A stretch of 64,000 bases of DNA from Peromyscus leucopus (GCF_004664715.2 NC_051075.1:89255709-89319708); one strand, 5' to 3'. Numbered from the stretch's first letter, positions 1-10,468 are shown. Notes: generated from the letters alone by a model not told the origin. Numbers and translations: made by a program.

Positions 1-460
1 AGACAACTTGGTTAGAGGTAGGTATCTCGTTATTTAAGTTAGAAACTAAAATTTAACACATGTAGCCACTTAAGTTTGTGTTATAAAGTTGATCACTTTC
101 AGAAGGACAAGAGTAAAATTCCAGAGAGTTCTGTGGGCAGTGAAGCACTGCTCCCTGGAAACTTGGATTCTCAGGAGGACTGGGGTAAGGATGGGGTTTG
201 GCAGGTGGAGCATCAAGCTTGTCCCTGCTCCCACACATTTCAGGTATTAACTGGTCTCCACAGAGAACTCTTCTCTGGAAGCCATAGGAGTCAGTGTGTA
301 GTGGCTTTTTGTTGAATTCAAGCAAGCATAAGCAGTTAGTATTTTCAGCACCTGTACATAATCTAAGTCTCTTTATTATTTTCTTATTTTTTGGAGACTT
401 GTGATTACTAACCAATAAATACAACAAAGGGAAAAATAACTCTTTTAAAAGTTACATTTT
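1..460. other. unique non-coding DNA
   Basis: No repeat family, domain or RNA gene is recognised. Frames of 79-124 codons exist on both strands but show no protein-like composition. The stretch ends where an ID_B1 SINE begins. Confidence 0.5.
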
Positions 461-655
461 GTGCTGGGGATATTGGTAGAGTGCTTGCCTAGCATACACA
501 AAACCCTGGGGGTTCAGTCTCCAGCATGGCATGGTGGCTCATGCCTGGAATCCCTGCACTTGGGAAGCAAAGGCAGGGTGGTCAAGAGTTCAAGGTCATC
601 CTCAGCTACAAACTCAAGTGGAGTTCAAGACCAGCCTGAGCTACATGAGACATTG
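461..655 (+). mobile_element. ID_B1 (B4-family) SINE
   Basis: The left part is a tRNA-Ala-derived ID head (TGGTAGAGTGCTTGCCTAGC, then a CCCTGGGGGTTCAGTCTCCAGC-type B box). It is followed by a B1-like body (TGGTGGCTCATGCCTGGAATCCC, AAGACCAGCCTGAGCTACATG). This ID plus B1 fusion is characteristic of rodents. It is about 195 bp and moderately diverged, with no clear target duplication. Confidence 0.85.
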
Positions 656-1456
656 TTTTCTCTTCCTAACTACAAAATTATCTTTAGCATTTCAAGCAAA
701 AATATAATTTGACCCATGTTGGTAGAAATAGTTAATTTGTTTCTCTGAGTTCCTAGTTTTGCCTGAAATGTCAAAGGTCCTTAACTAGGTATTTGACATT
801 AGTAAATTAATGATAGCTCCCTTCATGACATGGATGGCTGATGTGTTTCAAAAGCTTCTTTACCATTGTGACAATACAAATCCAATTTCCCCCATGAATA
901 TAATCTTGAACTGGAACAATATTACAGTTTCCAGAGATATTAGATGATACGGACATTTAAAACACTTAAAAATTTAATAAAAACAAATGCAAGACTTCTA
1001 GCATTCCTGTTCTTAAGACTTCTGCAAAACAAGTCATACATCTGTTGCCGACTTAATATTGCCCTGTAGGATGAATTACGGCCCGCGGTTCCACTGGTGT
1101 TGAGTTTACATTTAAGAGTTGTAGATACTACTGTCCTGTGTACCGTAATTACGTTATAATTTCACTTGTCACTGCTCACGTGTTTCGAACCTTTCACTGT
1201 GAGGTACACATATGGGGCTAGAAATCATAGCTGTGAATAAAAAGGCAGGTGGCTGGTGGTGTGATTATAGGCCTCAACAAAGCTGAGATACAAGTATTCA
1301 AAATGAATGTATGTGTCTGTGAAGAAGGACTAGTTTGGTACTTCAATCCAGATAGTTGAGACTGCAGTGGCATGGACAGAAATGGAGAGTTGGGAAAGGG
1401 CTCAGCTGTGTGGGGTCTTGTGGGCCATGACAGAGACACACGTGTTCTCCATTTGG
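656..1456. other. unique DNA with a CpG-retaining block
   Basis: No repeat is recognised. The part at about 1030-1215 keeps several CpGs (GCCCGCGG, ACGTG, TTCGAA) and a TAATTACG core in otherwise AT-rich DNA. That makes it a candidate conserved non-coding element. Confidence 0.4.
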
Positions 1457-1650
1457 TGGGAAGCTGGATGGTAGAGTGCTCGCCTCACATGCACGAAACC
1501 TTGGATGTGATCTTAGCACTGCATACATCATGGTAGTGGTGTTTGTCTGTGATCTCAGCATAGGGAGATGGAAGCAGGAAGATCAGACGTTTAAGGTCAT
1601 TCTCAGCTGTATAACCAGTTGGCCAGCCTGGGCTACAGAGATCTTGTTTA
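1457..1650 (+). mobile_element. ID_B1 (B4-family) SINE
   Basis: It has an ID-type head (GATGGTAGAGTGCTCGCCTC, GCACGAAACCTTGG) followed by a B1-like body ending GGCCAGCCTGGGCTACAGAG. It runs directly into a TG repeat, which probably grew from its tail or from the tail of the B3 on the other side. Confidence 0.8.

Positions 1651-1652
<2 letters not shown>

Positions 1653-1746
<94 letters not shown>
1653..1746. repeat. (TG)24(AG)23 compound microsatellite
   Basis: A near-perfect TG run switches to a near-perfect AG run at about 1700. It lies between two oppositely oriented SINEs. Alternating TG can adopt Z-DNA and the polypurine AG run can form triplex. Frames reading through it (Cys-Val, Arg-Glu, Thr-His, Ser-Leu repeats) are not genes. 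Confidence 0.97.
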
Positions 1747-1747
<1 letters not shown>

Positions 1748-1902
1748 ACATACAGTGCACATGCACACATACAGTGCAGGAGAGGTCGGAGGACACGGTG
1801 CAGGAGTCAGCTCTCTTCTTCCACCAAGAAGATGCCAGGAATGGATCTCAGCCTATAGGCTTGACAAATGCCTTAACCTGCTGAGCAATCTCACCAGCCC
1901 AT
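1747..1902 (-). mobile_element. B3-type SINE
   Basis: The minus strand carries the tRNA-derived head, seen here reversed at the right end as GAGCAATCTCACCAGCCC. The middle (AGTCAGCTCTCTTCTTCCACC) is typical of B3. The A-rich tail points to the TG/AG array. Confidence 0.7.
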
Positions 1903-2633
1903 AATGTGTGTTTTAGAAGACTCCCCTGGCTGCTTTTGGTCACCAAATAGTGGGGGATCAAGAGTGGAACTTGGCGGGGGGCTATCGGGGAGTTTTGCAA
2001 TTTTAGATGAAGGAGGATGGTTTGGACCAAGGTGGAAGTGATGTTTAGAAGATAAAGACGACACATTTGGCTTAATTGGCCAGGTGGACAGTGGGATGAG
2101 GCTTCAGGGAGGGAGAAGAAACAGAAAAGTGGTAGTGGGGAGAAGAAATAGACACTTCCCACTTTGTGTTTGACAAAGACAGAGAGAGAGAGAGACCTTT
2201 TATTCACCTTAGTTTCTTCCTAAAATGCCAGAAGATGGGGAAGCTTCCCAGGGTCAGTTCAGTGCTGTGAAACTCACAACATGGGTGTATTAAATTATGA
2301 AATCGTTGTGTGGCAAGGCTCTATCTAATTTATTTTGCCAAAGGAAGACACTATATTTAAATGGATTTGTTTATTGCTTTAAAGGAGTTTGTTCGATCTA
2401 ATATGCCAATTTGATCATATTGTTACAGGAGAGAGAAAGGCTTAGACTTGGAAAAGAAGGGGAATATGCTTTTGTGACGAGAGATTGCTGTGCTGTTACC
2501 ACTCACTTAAGCAAAGTCTAACAAGGATACCCTGGGTTGGTGGATGTTCCTCACTGCGTCATCAGGGGATCCAGGCCCATTTTAGCCTAGTGCTGGTTGT
2601 GTGTATGATATGTCCACAGTAGACATTTGTAAA
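1903..2633. other. unique non-coding DNA
   Basis: No interspersed repeat is recognised beyond a short AGAGAGAG run near 2180. AT content is mixed and there is no plausible coding frame. Confidence 0.45.
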
Positions 2634-3150
2634 CATGGGTATGCGGCGATGTCTCTGCTAGCAAAGGCATTTGCTTCACAAGCATGAGGACCTGAGTTCA
2701 AATCCCAAGGCCCTACATAAAACAAAAACAACAACAAAACAAACCAGGCTTGGCCGCCTATGGCTATAACCTCACAGTGTTAACAGAGACAGGGGGATTG
2801 CTGGGGCTTTTTGAAGACCCTAACTCAAGGGAATAAGGCAGACAGTGATAAAGCAGGGCTGTAAGTGCACATCAGCACTCACACCTGCACACCCACAAGC
2901 ACGTGTGCCACACACACGTGCACACACATATATACCACACATAATACCACACCCACTGCACACACACACCACGTCACACCTACACTCAACTAAAACAAAT
3001 ATACACACCCATGCCACATAATACCACACACACCATGCCACACCTACACCTACTGCATACACACACTATACCATACACTATACCAAACTCACACATACCA
3101 TAACACTTCTACACCCAGTAAACACACACACTCACAGAATTAAAAAAAAT
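2634..3150 (+). mobile_element. B4-type (B4A-like) composite SINE with CA-rich tail
   Basis: The head reads AAGCATGAGGACCTGAGTTC, followed by a degraded middle (AGGCTTGGCCGCCTATGGC), then a long degenerate CA-rich tail from about 2870. An AAC-rich insertion (AAAACAACAACAAAAC) interrupts it near 2720. The tail extends through many imperfect CACACA/ACCACAC units. Confidence 0.65.
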
Positions 3151-3467
3151 AAAACTTGCTGAGATTTGAATCAGAATTCCATTAAATCTTTGTATCAAAC
3201 TTAGGGAGAACGGATATCTTCGTTGAATCGTCCAATACGTGAACAACATGGTGTTTCTCTCGGTTTTCCAAATCTTTGATCTCCTTCCCTTGCTAGCACT
3301 TTAATTCTCAGCCTACAGACCCTGTGTCCAAGTTTAAGCTCATGTATCAACACTTTGTTTTCTTTGAAGTGGTTGCAAATGGCTTCCTGTTTTAAATTTC
3401 GGTGCCCACAAGTGTGCTGGTTGTGACTATAGACACACGTGGTTGGCTTTTCATGTTGATCTTGTAT
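3151..3467. other. unique non-coding DNA
   Basis: No repeat family or coding potential is recognised in this stretch. Confidence 0.4.
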
Positions 3468-3815
3468 TGTGGACAGTTACTATCAATTGTCAACTTGACA
3501 GAATCTAGGGGAATTATGTTCTTTGGGTTAACTGAAGTGGGAAGAACGCCCGTTGTGGGTGGTGCCGTTCTGGTGACAGGGATCCCGAATTGTGTAAGGG
3601 GAGAAAGGGTGCTGAGAAGCGGCATGCGTTCCTTCCTCTTTTCTTCCTGGCTGCCTACACAAGGTGACCATGTAACCGGCTGCTTCGAGTTCCCACCTCA
3701 GTTTCCCTGCCACGATGGACTCTATCTTAAACCGTGAATGAGAGCAAACCTTTCCTTCTTAAGTCATTCCTGTCAGGGTATTTTATCACAGTAACAGGAG
3801 AAGAAACTTAAGCCA
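3468..3815 (+). mobile_element. solo LTR, MaLR-like rodent family
   Basis: It contains TTGTCAACTTGACAGAATCT near the left end and GTATTTTATCACAGTAACAG near the right end. Both are hallmarks of the rodent repeat also present at 34415-34825 (plus) and 53312-53738 (minus). It begins TGTGG and ends GCCA. A 5-bp TSD (TGTAT/TGTTT) matches at four positions. The copy is old and diverged. The family name is uncertain. Confidence 0.6.
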
Positions 3816-5229
3816 TGTTTTACGAGGTTCTTCCACTCTCCAGAACCAGAGGATTGTAGCAAACAAACTCCGGAAGTTCCCCTCTGCATGTCTGGGTCTT
3901 TTCAGATTTTCAGTGTGGAATCTTGAGGCTCGCAGTTATAAACGAGGTGAATTTGAGCATATTGGCCTTCCTTAACATAGTATTTAATCTACTGTTGTAA
4001 AAAAAAGTTGCAGACAGTTTTTTTTTTCATTGTAGCACAGATTTTCCTGATCTAAACACATTATGTTCCTGTTTTTATTGTCTATTGTTCTTGTAGCATT
4101 TGGCAATTGAGTACAAAATCAGTAAAATCTGTCTTTACATCTTGGCTGTGTTGTATTGTTCTAGTTTTCCTTTTTTTTTTTCCCACTTGGACTTGAGTAA
4201 ATGATTTATTAGGAGCACCCATGTACCTGTGATTTGATACCTAGATTGATCAGTTAATCCCGCTACCCCCACACCACAACTCATGCTTATGGCGGTGTGA
4301 TGAACATCTGGGCTTCAGCTATCTCCTACTTTTCTTTAGATAGGAAATAAAATGCAAACAAGCACCCTTGCCATCTTTGTGGTGTGTTTGTATGCCTTCA
4401 GGGTGAGGATCACTGGGCAGAGGGCACTGTGGAACTGGTAGAGGTGGGTATGCTGTGCCAGGTGGGGGAGGTTTCATTGGTAGGAATCATTGCCCACCAC
4501 TCAGCCCGTTTGAATTCATTTTTGATGTGGTCCTTTGTGGGAGCCCGTTTTCAGGTTCCTCGTGGCTTTACCCAGCAGGTCTGCATAGAGAGGATGATTG
4601 GACCACGGTCCTGAGTGCAGGTGTCTGAGATGGTCTGCACTTGGCTGTGCTGGAGGGAAGTCTTTTGCTCTACCCCCTTGGCATCTCTATAAATACCTTA
4701 GGGCCGAGACAGTCAAGGCTCATTGGAATAGGTTCCAGGCCCTCTCGAGGTTCTCCTGTATTTTCTATCTGTTTATCTCCACATTCTGAATCCTTCTATC
4801 TAATATTTCCTGCTACTTGCACTCAAGAAAACTCTGGGGAACTGTAGGGTTGGTGGGTAAACACCCTGCAGTCCTTACAAACAAGCACCTCAGGGTCTCA
4901 CTTAGAATTTAGCAAAAATAAACAGTAAAGTGGCCATCACTTCTGAAAACTCAAATCCTTATATTTCTTAGCATGTGGAGGGATTCATGAAGATAGTCCA
5001 CAGAGAGCCTTCGTAACATCTTTCCTACGCAATCCTCACTCAAGATCTCCACCTTTTGGGCCACTTGTGCCACGGTTTAGCTGCAATCACCTCTATTACT
5101 GCCATTCCCTCCTGCCTCACTGCCCAGATCTTTACTGTGCAGCCCAGCCTTTATTCCTTAAGAACAGGGAGAAAGGGAAAATTTAGAGGAGCTTGCAGTG
5201 CTTCCATTGATAGGGAAGAGATTGAATAG
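3816..5229. other. unique non-coding DNA
   Basis: About 1.4 kb with short poly-A and poly-T runs near 4000 and 4170 but no recognised transposon. Frames of 63-76 codons near 4.4-4.8 kb lack any domain. An L2 or MIR relic too decayed to see is possible. Confidence 0.4.
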
Positions 5230-5325
5230 TCCTATATCATCAATTTTGGTCACATAATACTACAATGTAACACTAGTTAGATGCTTGGGAAATACTTGTT
5301 GAATTAGTGAATGAATGCTGATCAT
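5230..5325 (+). mobile_element. MIR/L2-type 3' end relic
   Basis: AGATGCTTGGGAAATACTTG followed by TTGAATTAGTGAATGAATG resembles the 3' end shared by MIR and L2 (…GTGCTCAATAAATGTTTGTTGAATGAATGAATG). It is a short, ancient fragment. Confidence 0.45.
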
Positions 5326-5608
5326 TCTTCTATCTCAGAAATTTATCCTACACCTCATTAGTTAACAAGAAGATCAAAGAATCTCATGAAATATTAGCTC
5401 CATGCTGCTCTCAAGGGACAGACTTGATCTTAAGTTGACTCAGCTGAAATCATCCTGGCTGGCATGTTGAACACAGAGAATATGCTGTTTTGACTTAAAG
5501 AATGGAATATGGCAAATAGTATAATTGGTGACTGAGTTGAATTTGTGCTGCTTTCATTGAAAATAATAGAAGCCACGGTAACAATCTCAATTTTATTCTG
5601 CAACGCTT

Positions 5609-5641
5609 CATATATATATATATACCAGATTATAAAGTCTG

Positions 5642-5675
<34 letters not shown>

Positions 5676-5925
5676 ATCAATCTAGTATGTATCTGTTTCT
5701 TTCTATCTATTGCTTTGCTATGTATCTATCTACTATCTACTTGTATCTATTTACATTATTTATCTTTCTATCAATTATTTATCTATCTTCTATTCTGTCT
5801 TTCTATAAATTATCTATCTAATATACCTATCATCAATCAACTACTGTAGATCATCTCTATATTTATCTATGTATTATCTATATCTATCTACATATTATCT
5901 GTCACCTATCATCTCTCTCTCTGTT
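5609..5925. repeat. (TA)n and degenerate (CTAT)n array
   Basis: A TA run at 5610-5624 is followed by about nine clean CTAT units (5642-5676). About 250 bp of interrupted TATC/TCTA units follow (TGTATCTATC, TTATCTATC, CATCAATCAACTAC). This pattern suggests an old tetranucleotide array decaying outward from a younger core. Confidence 0.95.
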
Positions 5926-6164
5926 TTAGGGTGGCTAATTTGAACCATTTTCTTGAGAATTTCCTGGTTTAGCACTAAAATTCCACTATCTCAAGAATGC
6001 TTCCCATTGCCCCCATGCCCAGGGAAACTGAGTGATTTGTGAATTCTATATAAGAGCCTGTGATTTTTATTCTAAGAAAACTTTAAAAAGCTAACAGACA
6101 TCCTGACAGCATACATTTTTTTGTCTACTTAAAATTTGCCCATCTATGCATTATTTGCTCATAT

Positions 6165-6198
6165 GCGTGTATGTGTGGAGGTCAGAAGGCACCTTGTA
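6165..6198 (-). mobile_element. B3-type SINE, left piece (split by an LTR)
   Basis: The tail side of a minus-strand B3 (TGTGTGGAGGTCAGAAGGCA) ends in CTTGTA. The rest of the SINE resumes at 6919 after an inserted LTR. Together the pieces read like the usual B3 order. Confidence 0.65.
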
Positions 6199-6918
6199 TA
6201 TAGCAGGTTTTCTTGGACCGCCAGCCCCCAAATCATGACATGGAGTTATTAGTTATGAGTGCTCAGCCTTAGCTTAGACTTGTCCCACTAGTTCTTATAA
6301 CTTATTTTAACCTTCATCTATGTTTTTACCTCAGGGCTTTTTACCTTTCTTTCATTCTGTATGTCCTGCTTTCCTGCTTCTCTGTGTCTGTCTGTCTGTC
6401 AGCTCTGTGTCTGTTGGCTACCTGGCTGGCGCCCCAGACATCTCCTACTCTTTCTTCCTTGTTCTCCCTGTCAAGCCTAGATTCCTCCTCCTACTTATTC
6501 TCTCTGACTGCCAGCCCCACCTATCCACCAACTGCCTAGCGATTGGCTGTTCAGCTTTTCTTTTTCTTTTTGTTTTTTGTTTTTTTTGGGACAGAGTTTC
6601 TCTGTGTAGCTTTGGAGTCCTTCCTGGAACTCACTCTGTAGCCCAGTCTATCCTTGAACTTACAGAAATCTGCCTGCCTCTGCCTCCCGAGTGTTGGGAT
6701 TAAAGGTGTGAGCCACCACTGCCCAGCTTGGCTGTTCAGCTTTTTATTAGACCAATCAAGTGCCTTAGGCAAGCAAGGTAAAAACAAATACAACACATCT
6801 TTACATAGTTAAACAAATACAGCATGAACAAATGCAACACACCTTTACATAGTTAAAGTAATATTTGCAACATAAACAAATGCAACACAACTTTACTTTA
6901 AAGTAATTTTTCATAGCA
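6199..6918 (-). mobile_element. class II (ERVK-like) solo LTR carrying a B1
   Basis: The element is flanked by a 6-bp TSD, CTTGTA at 6193-6198 and CTTGTG at 6919-6924. That is the duplication size of class II elements. Its reverse complement aligns along its length to the LTR at 8442-8964: both share GCCTAAGGCAC(C/T)TGATTGGTCTAATAAA, the GGTGGGGCTGGCAG motif and the same right part. Removing the inserted B1 and its duplicated target leaves about 535 bp. No internal retroviral sequence is present, so this is a solo LTR. Repbase name unknown. Confidence 0.7.
6560..6727 (-). mobile_element. B1 SINE with perfect 17-bp target duplication
   Basis: A minus-strand B1 (TTTTTTGGGACAGAGTTTCTC … CCTCCCGAGTGTTGGGATTA … GCCACCACTGCCCAGC) is flanked by identical 17-bp copies of TTGGCTGTTCAGCTTTT at 6543-6559 and 6728-6744. 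It sits inside the ERVK-like LTR, so it is younger than that LTR. Confidence 0.95.
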
Positions 6919-7028
6919 CTTGTGGGAATCAATTATCTTTTTCTACTACATGGGTTCTGGGAATTGAGCCCAGGTCTTCAGGTTTGGTAGTAAGGACCCT
7001 TAATTGCTAAGCCAAATTGTTGATCTAT
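6919..7028 (-). mobile_element. B3-type SINE, right piece
   Basis: It continues the split B3 with TACATGGGTTCTGGGAATTG, AGCCCAGGTCTTCAGG and a decayed head CTTAATTGCTAAGCC. It begins with the second copy of the LTR target duplication. Confidence 0.65.
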
Positions 7029-7116
7029 CTGCTTAGTTTTAACCATGACTCATCCAGTAACTTGCTTTCTGTATCAGCATGATAACTTGAGTTCAGAAAC
7101 CCAGAACCCAATGGGT

Positions 7117-7215
7117 AAAAAGCCAGGTTCTATGGTGCACATCTGTAATCCCAGTGTTGGGGAGGTAGAGACAGAGGGGTCCATGGAGCTGCCTCATAGG
7201 TCAGTCTAGATAAAT
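7117..7215 (+). mobile_element. B4-type SINE fragment
   Basis: AAAAAGCCAGGTTCTATGGTG, then CATCTGTAATCCCAGTGTTG and GGGGAGGTAGAGACAGAGG, matches the middle of the B4A-like composite SINE. The head and CA tail are missing. Confidence 0.6.
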
Positions 7216-7601
7216 GGCTGTGAAGTAGAATAGGGTAGAAAAGAGCAATTATTAGATGCTGATTTATTGATTTATTTAGTGATTACTTGAAGCACAGTTT
7301 GTACTGTCTCCTTGCCAAGCATGATTTCACTTGGTACCTGAAACAGAATGACCTGGAGAATTAACTAAAACAATGGGTCATTGCCCTTAACAACCTGCTG
7401 ACTGCCATCTGTAAAATCTCACTTACTTGCCCACCCCATCTTGTAGTTTTAGAGTATAAAATGAGAATGTCAACTGGACCTGGGAGCAATACTTTTCAGG
7501 ATCTGTCCTGGCTTCGGTCCTCTGGTGACATCTCTCCTCCACTTTCACTGGTGTCAGATGCTTATTCCAGAAAGATTCCTGCAATACAGAAGCTCTAGAA
7601 G
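7216..7601. other. unique non-coding DNA
   Basis: No repeat is recognised. It precedes a hAT MITE whose left target copy is TCTAGAAG. Confidence 0.4.
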
Positions 7602-7821
7602 CAGTTCTCAACTTGTGGGTTACGACCCCCCAGGGGTCAAAGGACCCTTTCACAGAGGTTGCCTAAGACCATTGGAAAACACAGATATTTACGTTATAAT
7701 TCATAACAGCAGCAAAATCACAGTTATGAAGTAGCAATAGAAATAATTTTATGTTTGGGGTCACCCCAACATGAAGAACTGTATTAAAGGGTCACAGCAT
7801 TAGGAAGGTTGAGAATCACTG
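7602..7821 (-). mobile_element. hAT (Charlie-type) MITE, URR1-like
   Basis: Terminal inverted repeats read CAGTTCTCAAC at the left and GTTGAGAATCACTG at the right. The interior has GGGTTACGACCCCCC, AAATCACAGTTATGAAGTAG and GGGTCACAGCATTAGGAAGG, typical of the rodent-specific URR1 family. A degenerate 8-bp target duplication sharing CTAGA flanks it. About 220 bp and non-autonomous. Confidence 0.85.
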
Positions 7822-8441
7822 ACCTAGACCTTGTCTAAAAAAAAAAGAAGGTGGAGGAGGCTAGCTCCTGGGAGTTTGATGTGGGGGGAACTGCTGGTGT
7901 GCCTTCACTGTTGGCACTCACTGCAGGGCACTGCCGGGGAGAATCCAGTGTGCACTGGTTCACTGGTCTCTGTCTCAGGGCAGGGTCAGACTGGAGTTCT
8001 GAAAGAACTGGATACAGATGGGTAGAAACCAAGTGGGCTTGTAGTTAGGGCTAAAGAGGACAAAGGCATCATAGACTCGGGAAGGCTTGTGTGCTGCAGA
8101 CCTTCCTCATGATTGGCTGACTGAAGCGAGCTCTCAGGAACTTCTGGAGTTCTCCCAAGGGGCTCAAAGCCCACAGGAGAACGACAATTCTTCATAGGAA
8201 AAGGACTCTTCAGTCAGGATTAACAAAGTCTCATCAACATAACTGCCTAAACAGGAGCTGAATGAGGACAACACCAGATGAATGAGGACAACACCCAAAA
8301 TGCCAAAGTTCATGTGGGAAAGACCATGAGGTCTCACTCAACCCTACACAATAACTGAGTAAGGCAGAGAGTGAGAGAAATAGAAATACAAATGCATAAA
8401 TGTGTATGCATGTATGTAACAACAATCTATGAACAAGAGGC
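7822..8441. other. unique non-coding DNA
   Basis: Contains a short direct repeat near 8260-8300 (ATGAATGAGGACAACACC, two copies about 20 bp apart). No mobile element or gene is recognised. Confidence 0.45.
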
Positions 8442-8964
8442 TGTTACAGAATATTATTTTAGCTAGGCAAAGATATGTTACATTTGTCTATGCTGGGGAA
8501 TATTACTTTATGTGAAGGTGTGCTGCATTTGTTTATGCTGCATTTGTTATTATGTAAACATGTGTTACATTTGTATCACATTGCCTGCCTAAGGCACCTG
8601 ATTGGTCTAATAAAAAATTGAAAGGCCAATAGCTAGGCAGGAGAGGGATAGGTGGGGCTGGCAGGTAGAGAGAATAATTAGGAGGAAAGAGAGAGAGAAG
8701 ACAAGAACAAGGGAGAAAGAGAGGGAAGGACATGCCCAGGGCCAGAAGCCAGGTAGCTGCCAGTCAGCCAGTCACGGAGACAGCAGTAAAGTTAGATCTA
8801 CTTAAAGAAAGAAAGGTAAAAATCTCCAGGTCAAAACGTAGATGAAGAGAAACGAGTTAAGTTATAAGAACCAGCAAGAAATGAGCGTAAGATAAGGCCA
8901 AGCAGTCATAACTAATAAGTCTCTGTGTCACGATGTGGGACCCAAAAAGAAAAGGATGGCTACA
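8442..8964 (+). mobile_element. class II (ERVK-like) solo LTR
   Basis: It begins TGTTACAGAATATT and ends GGCTACA, giving TG…CA ends. The body shares GCCTAAGGCACCTGATTGGT, TAGGTGGGGCTGGCAG and CATAACTAATAAGTCTC with the minus-strand LTR at 6199-6918. A purine-rich segment lies at 8680-8730. I could not match a target duplication. About 523 bp, with no internal retroviral sequence. Confidence 0.65.
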
Positions 8965-8965
8965 A

Positions 8966-8988
8966 TCAAACAAACAAACAAACAAATG
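8966..8988. repeat. (AAAC)5 microsatellite
   Basis: Five consecutive CAAA/AAAC units directly follow the LTR end. Confidence 0.85.
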
Positions 8989-9300
8989 AATATTTCCATG
9001 CTACATGCTTAGCAAGAAACCTCATCTCCCATCCCGGTCAAGAGGAAGACACCATGTTGTTAGATACAGTTAATTATTTTCCATGTGTTTGTTTGTTCTG
9101 TGTTTTGAGTTGTGATGAAATACTGAAGATAAACCAAGAGGTGTGAGGAATAAGACACAAGCATCCAGGGACCCAGTGTTCTGTTTAAGAAATGGAATGC
9201 TTGTGTGAGCATCTGAAACTTTGGGCATTCTTACCATTTACCCATCTTTTTTTAAATTAATAAAAATTAAGCATTAACTGAGTTCATCAAAAGTTTCTTT
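8989..9300. other. unique non-coding DNA
   Basis: No recognised features apart from a short AT-rich run (TTTAAATTAATAAAAATTAA) at 9253. Confidence 0.4.
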
Positions 9301-9419
9301 GTGGTTCAGCATTACAAACTAAAACCTTCCATGATTTTCTTTTTATATATTTATAAAAGGTTTCTTTGGGAATCTATTCAGAAAATAAATTCTTCAATAT
9401 TACCAAATATTGCTAAATT

Positions 9420-9760
9420 ATGGTCCTAGGTCCCACTATTCCATAGGTTTATCAACACCTGATTTATTCAGACCTTAAATTCTGTTGATCCAATGGTGTG
9501 AAGTGACATCTCATTATAATTTTCTTTGTGTGTTTCTCCTAGTGAAATTTAAGCCATGGTTTTATGTAAATATTATTATACTTAAATTAACCTGATTATA
9601 CATGTTTTTGATTTATAATTCAAACCTAAGTATTCCACTTCGTTACATGCTCTTTGTAAATATTTTAATGGCTGTATAATATTCCAGGATGAGAGAGAAA
9701 AACATTTGCTGTTACTAGAAATGTAGGTGTTGTCCAGACTTTCCCTGTTACAGCTGAGAC
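9420..9760 (+). mobile_element. L1M-type 3' UTR relic
   Basis: GATCCAATGGTGTGAAGTGAC, then ATCTCATTATAATTTTC, and later AATGGCTGTATAATATTCCA resemble the 3' part of ancient mammalian L1 (GGTGTGAAATGGTATCTCATTG…, AATGGCTGCATAATATTCCATTG). Diverged and without a poly-A tail. Confidence 0.55.
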
Positions 9761-10246
9761 GCTGAAGGCATTTGACCAGAAAGCCTTCTACGCATTTTGG
9801 ATGGTTTCCTTGGGTTGGCTTGAAGAGCGGTTCCAGAGCTCTGGCTGTGGTGGTTGCCAAGTTGCTCTTGGAAAGGCCATTCCAATAGTCTCGCCAACCA
9901 GCAGTGCACAACCCTGGGGTTGGGAGGGTACTGCTGACATCGTTTCTGGATTCTCCGGAGAATGGTTCCAAATGCTTCCTATAATCCATTTGGAGCACAT
10001 GCCAAGAACGTGGAGAGGGGGCTGGCTCAAGAGAACAGTCAGAATCTGGAATGCTGCTGAGCATCTAGTAGGCAGATGTGCTCCCCTCTACTTCCTAGGG
10101 AGCCTGACTAAGAAAGGGGGGACCAAGCACTTGGGACTCACTACAGCTGGCCGCACAGGAATCCCCTTCTTTCCTTTCAGCATAGTCCATCCCTGACTTT
10201 TCTGATCAAAAACTCGTACTTGATTTCTGGAGATAAAAGGGCTCCC
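9761..10246. other. unique non-coding DNA
   Basis: A 131-codon plus frame and a 160-codon minus frame overlap here. Neither shows a domain, splice context or protein-like bias. The minus frame also runs into L1 relic DNA, which argues against a gene. Confidence 0.45.
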
Positions 10247-10468
10247 AGCCCCCGTTTTTGAGACAAAGTGTTATCCAATTCAGGCTGGCCTTGAACTTTC
10301 TGTGAAGCCAAAGGTGACTTTGGACTTCTGACCCTGGGGAACAGGATGTGCCTGTTTCCCACGTTCCAGTTATCACAGGCACATCCCACCAATTCATAGT
10401 GTCATGAATCAAACCCAGAGCTTTCTGAGTACTGAGTAGGCACTCAACTGAGCCCCAACACCAGCCCT
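10247..10468 (-). mobile_element. ID_B1 (B4-family) SINE
   Basis: Reverse orientation: TTTTTGAGACAAAGTGTTATCC, TTCAGGCTGGCCTTGAAC, then the ID head reversed as AATCAAACCCAGAGC … GGCACTCAACTGAGCCCC. Diverged full-length copy. Confidence 0.8.

Noticed and set aside
461..655. tRNA gene in the ID head
   Set aside because: ID and B2/B3 heads are tRNA-derived SINE promoters. No intact cloverleaf or acceptor stem follows.
1476..1904. 142-codon plus frame with Cys-Val and Arg-Glu runs
   Set aside because: It is a read-through of a TG/AG microsatellite and flanking SINEs.
6199..8964. One provirus with two LTRs
   Set aside because: The two LTRs are in opposite orientation and no retroviral coding DNA lies between them.
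9582..10064. 160-codon minus frame
   Set aside because: It overlaps L1 relic DNA, has no domain and no splice or start context. Length is within chance for this much sequence.
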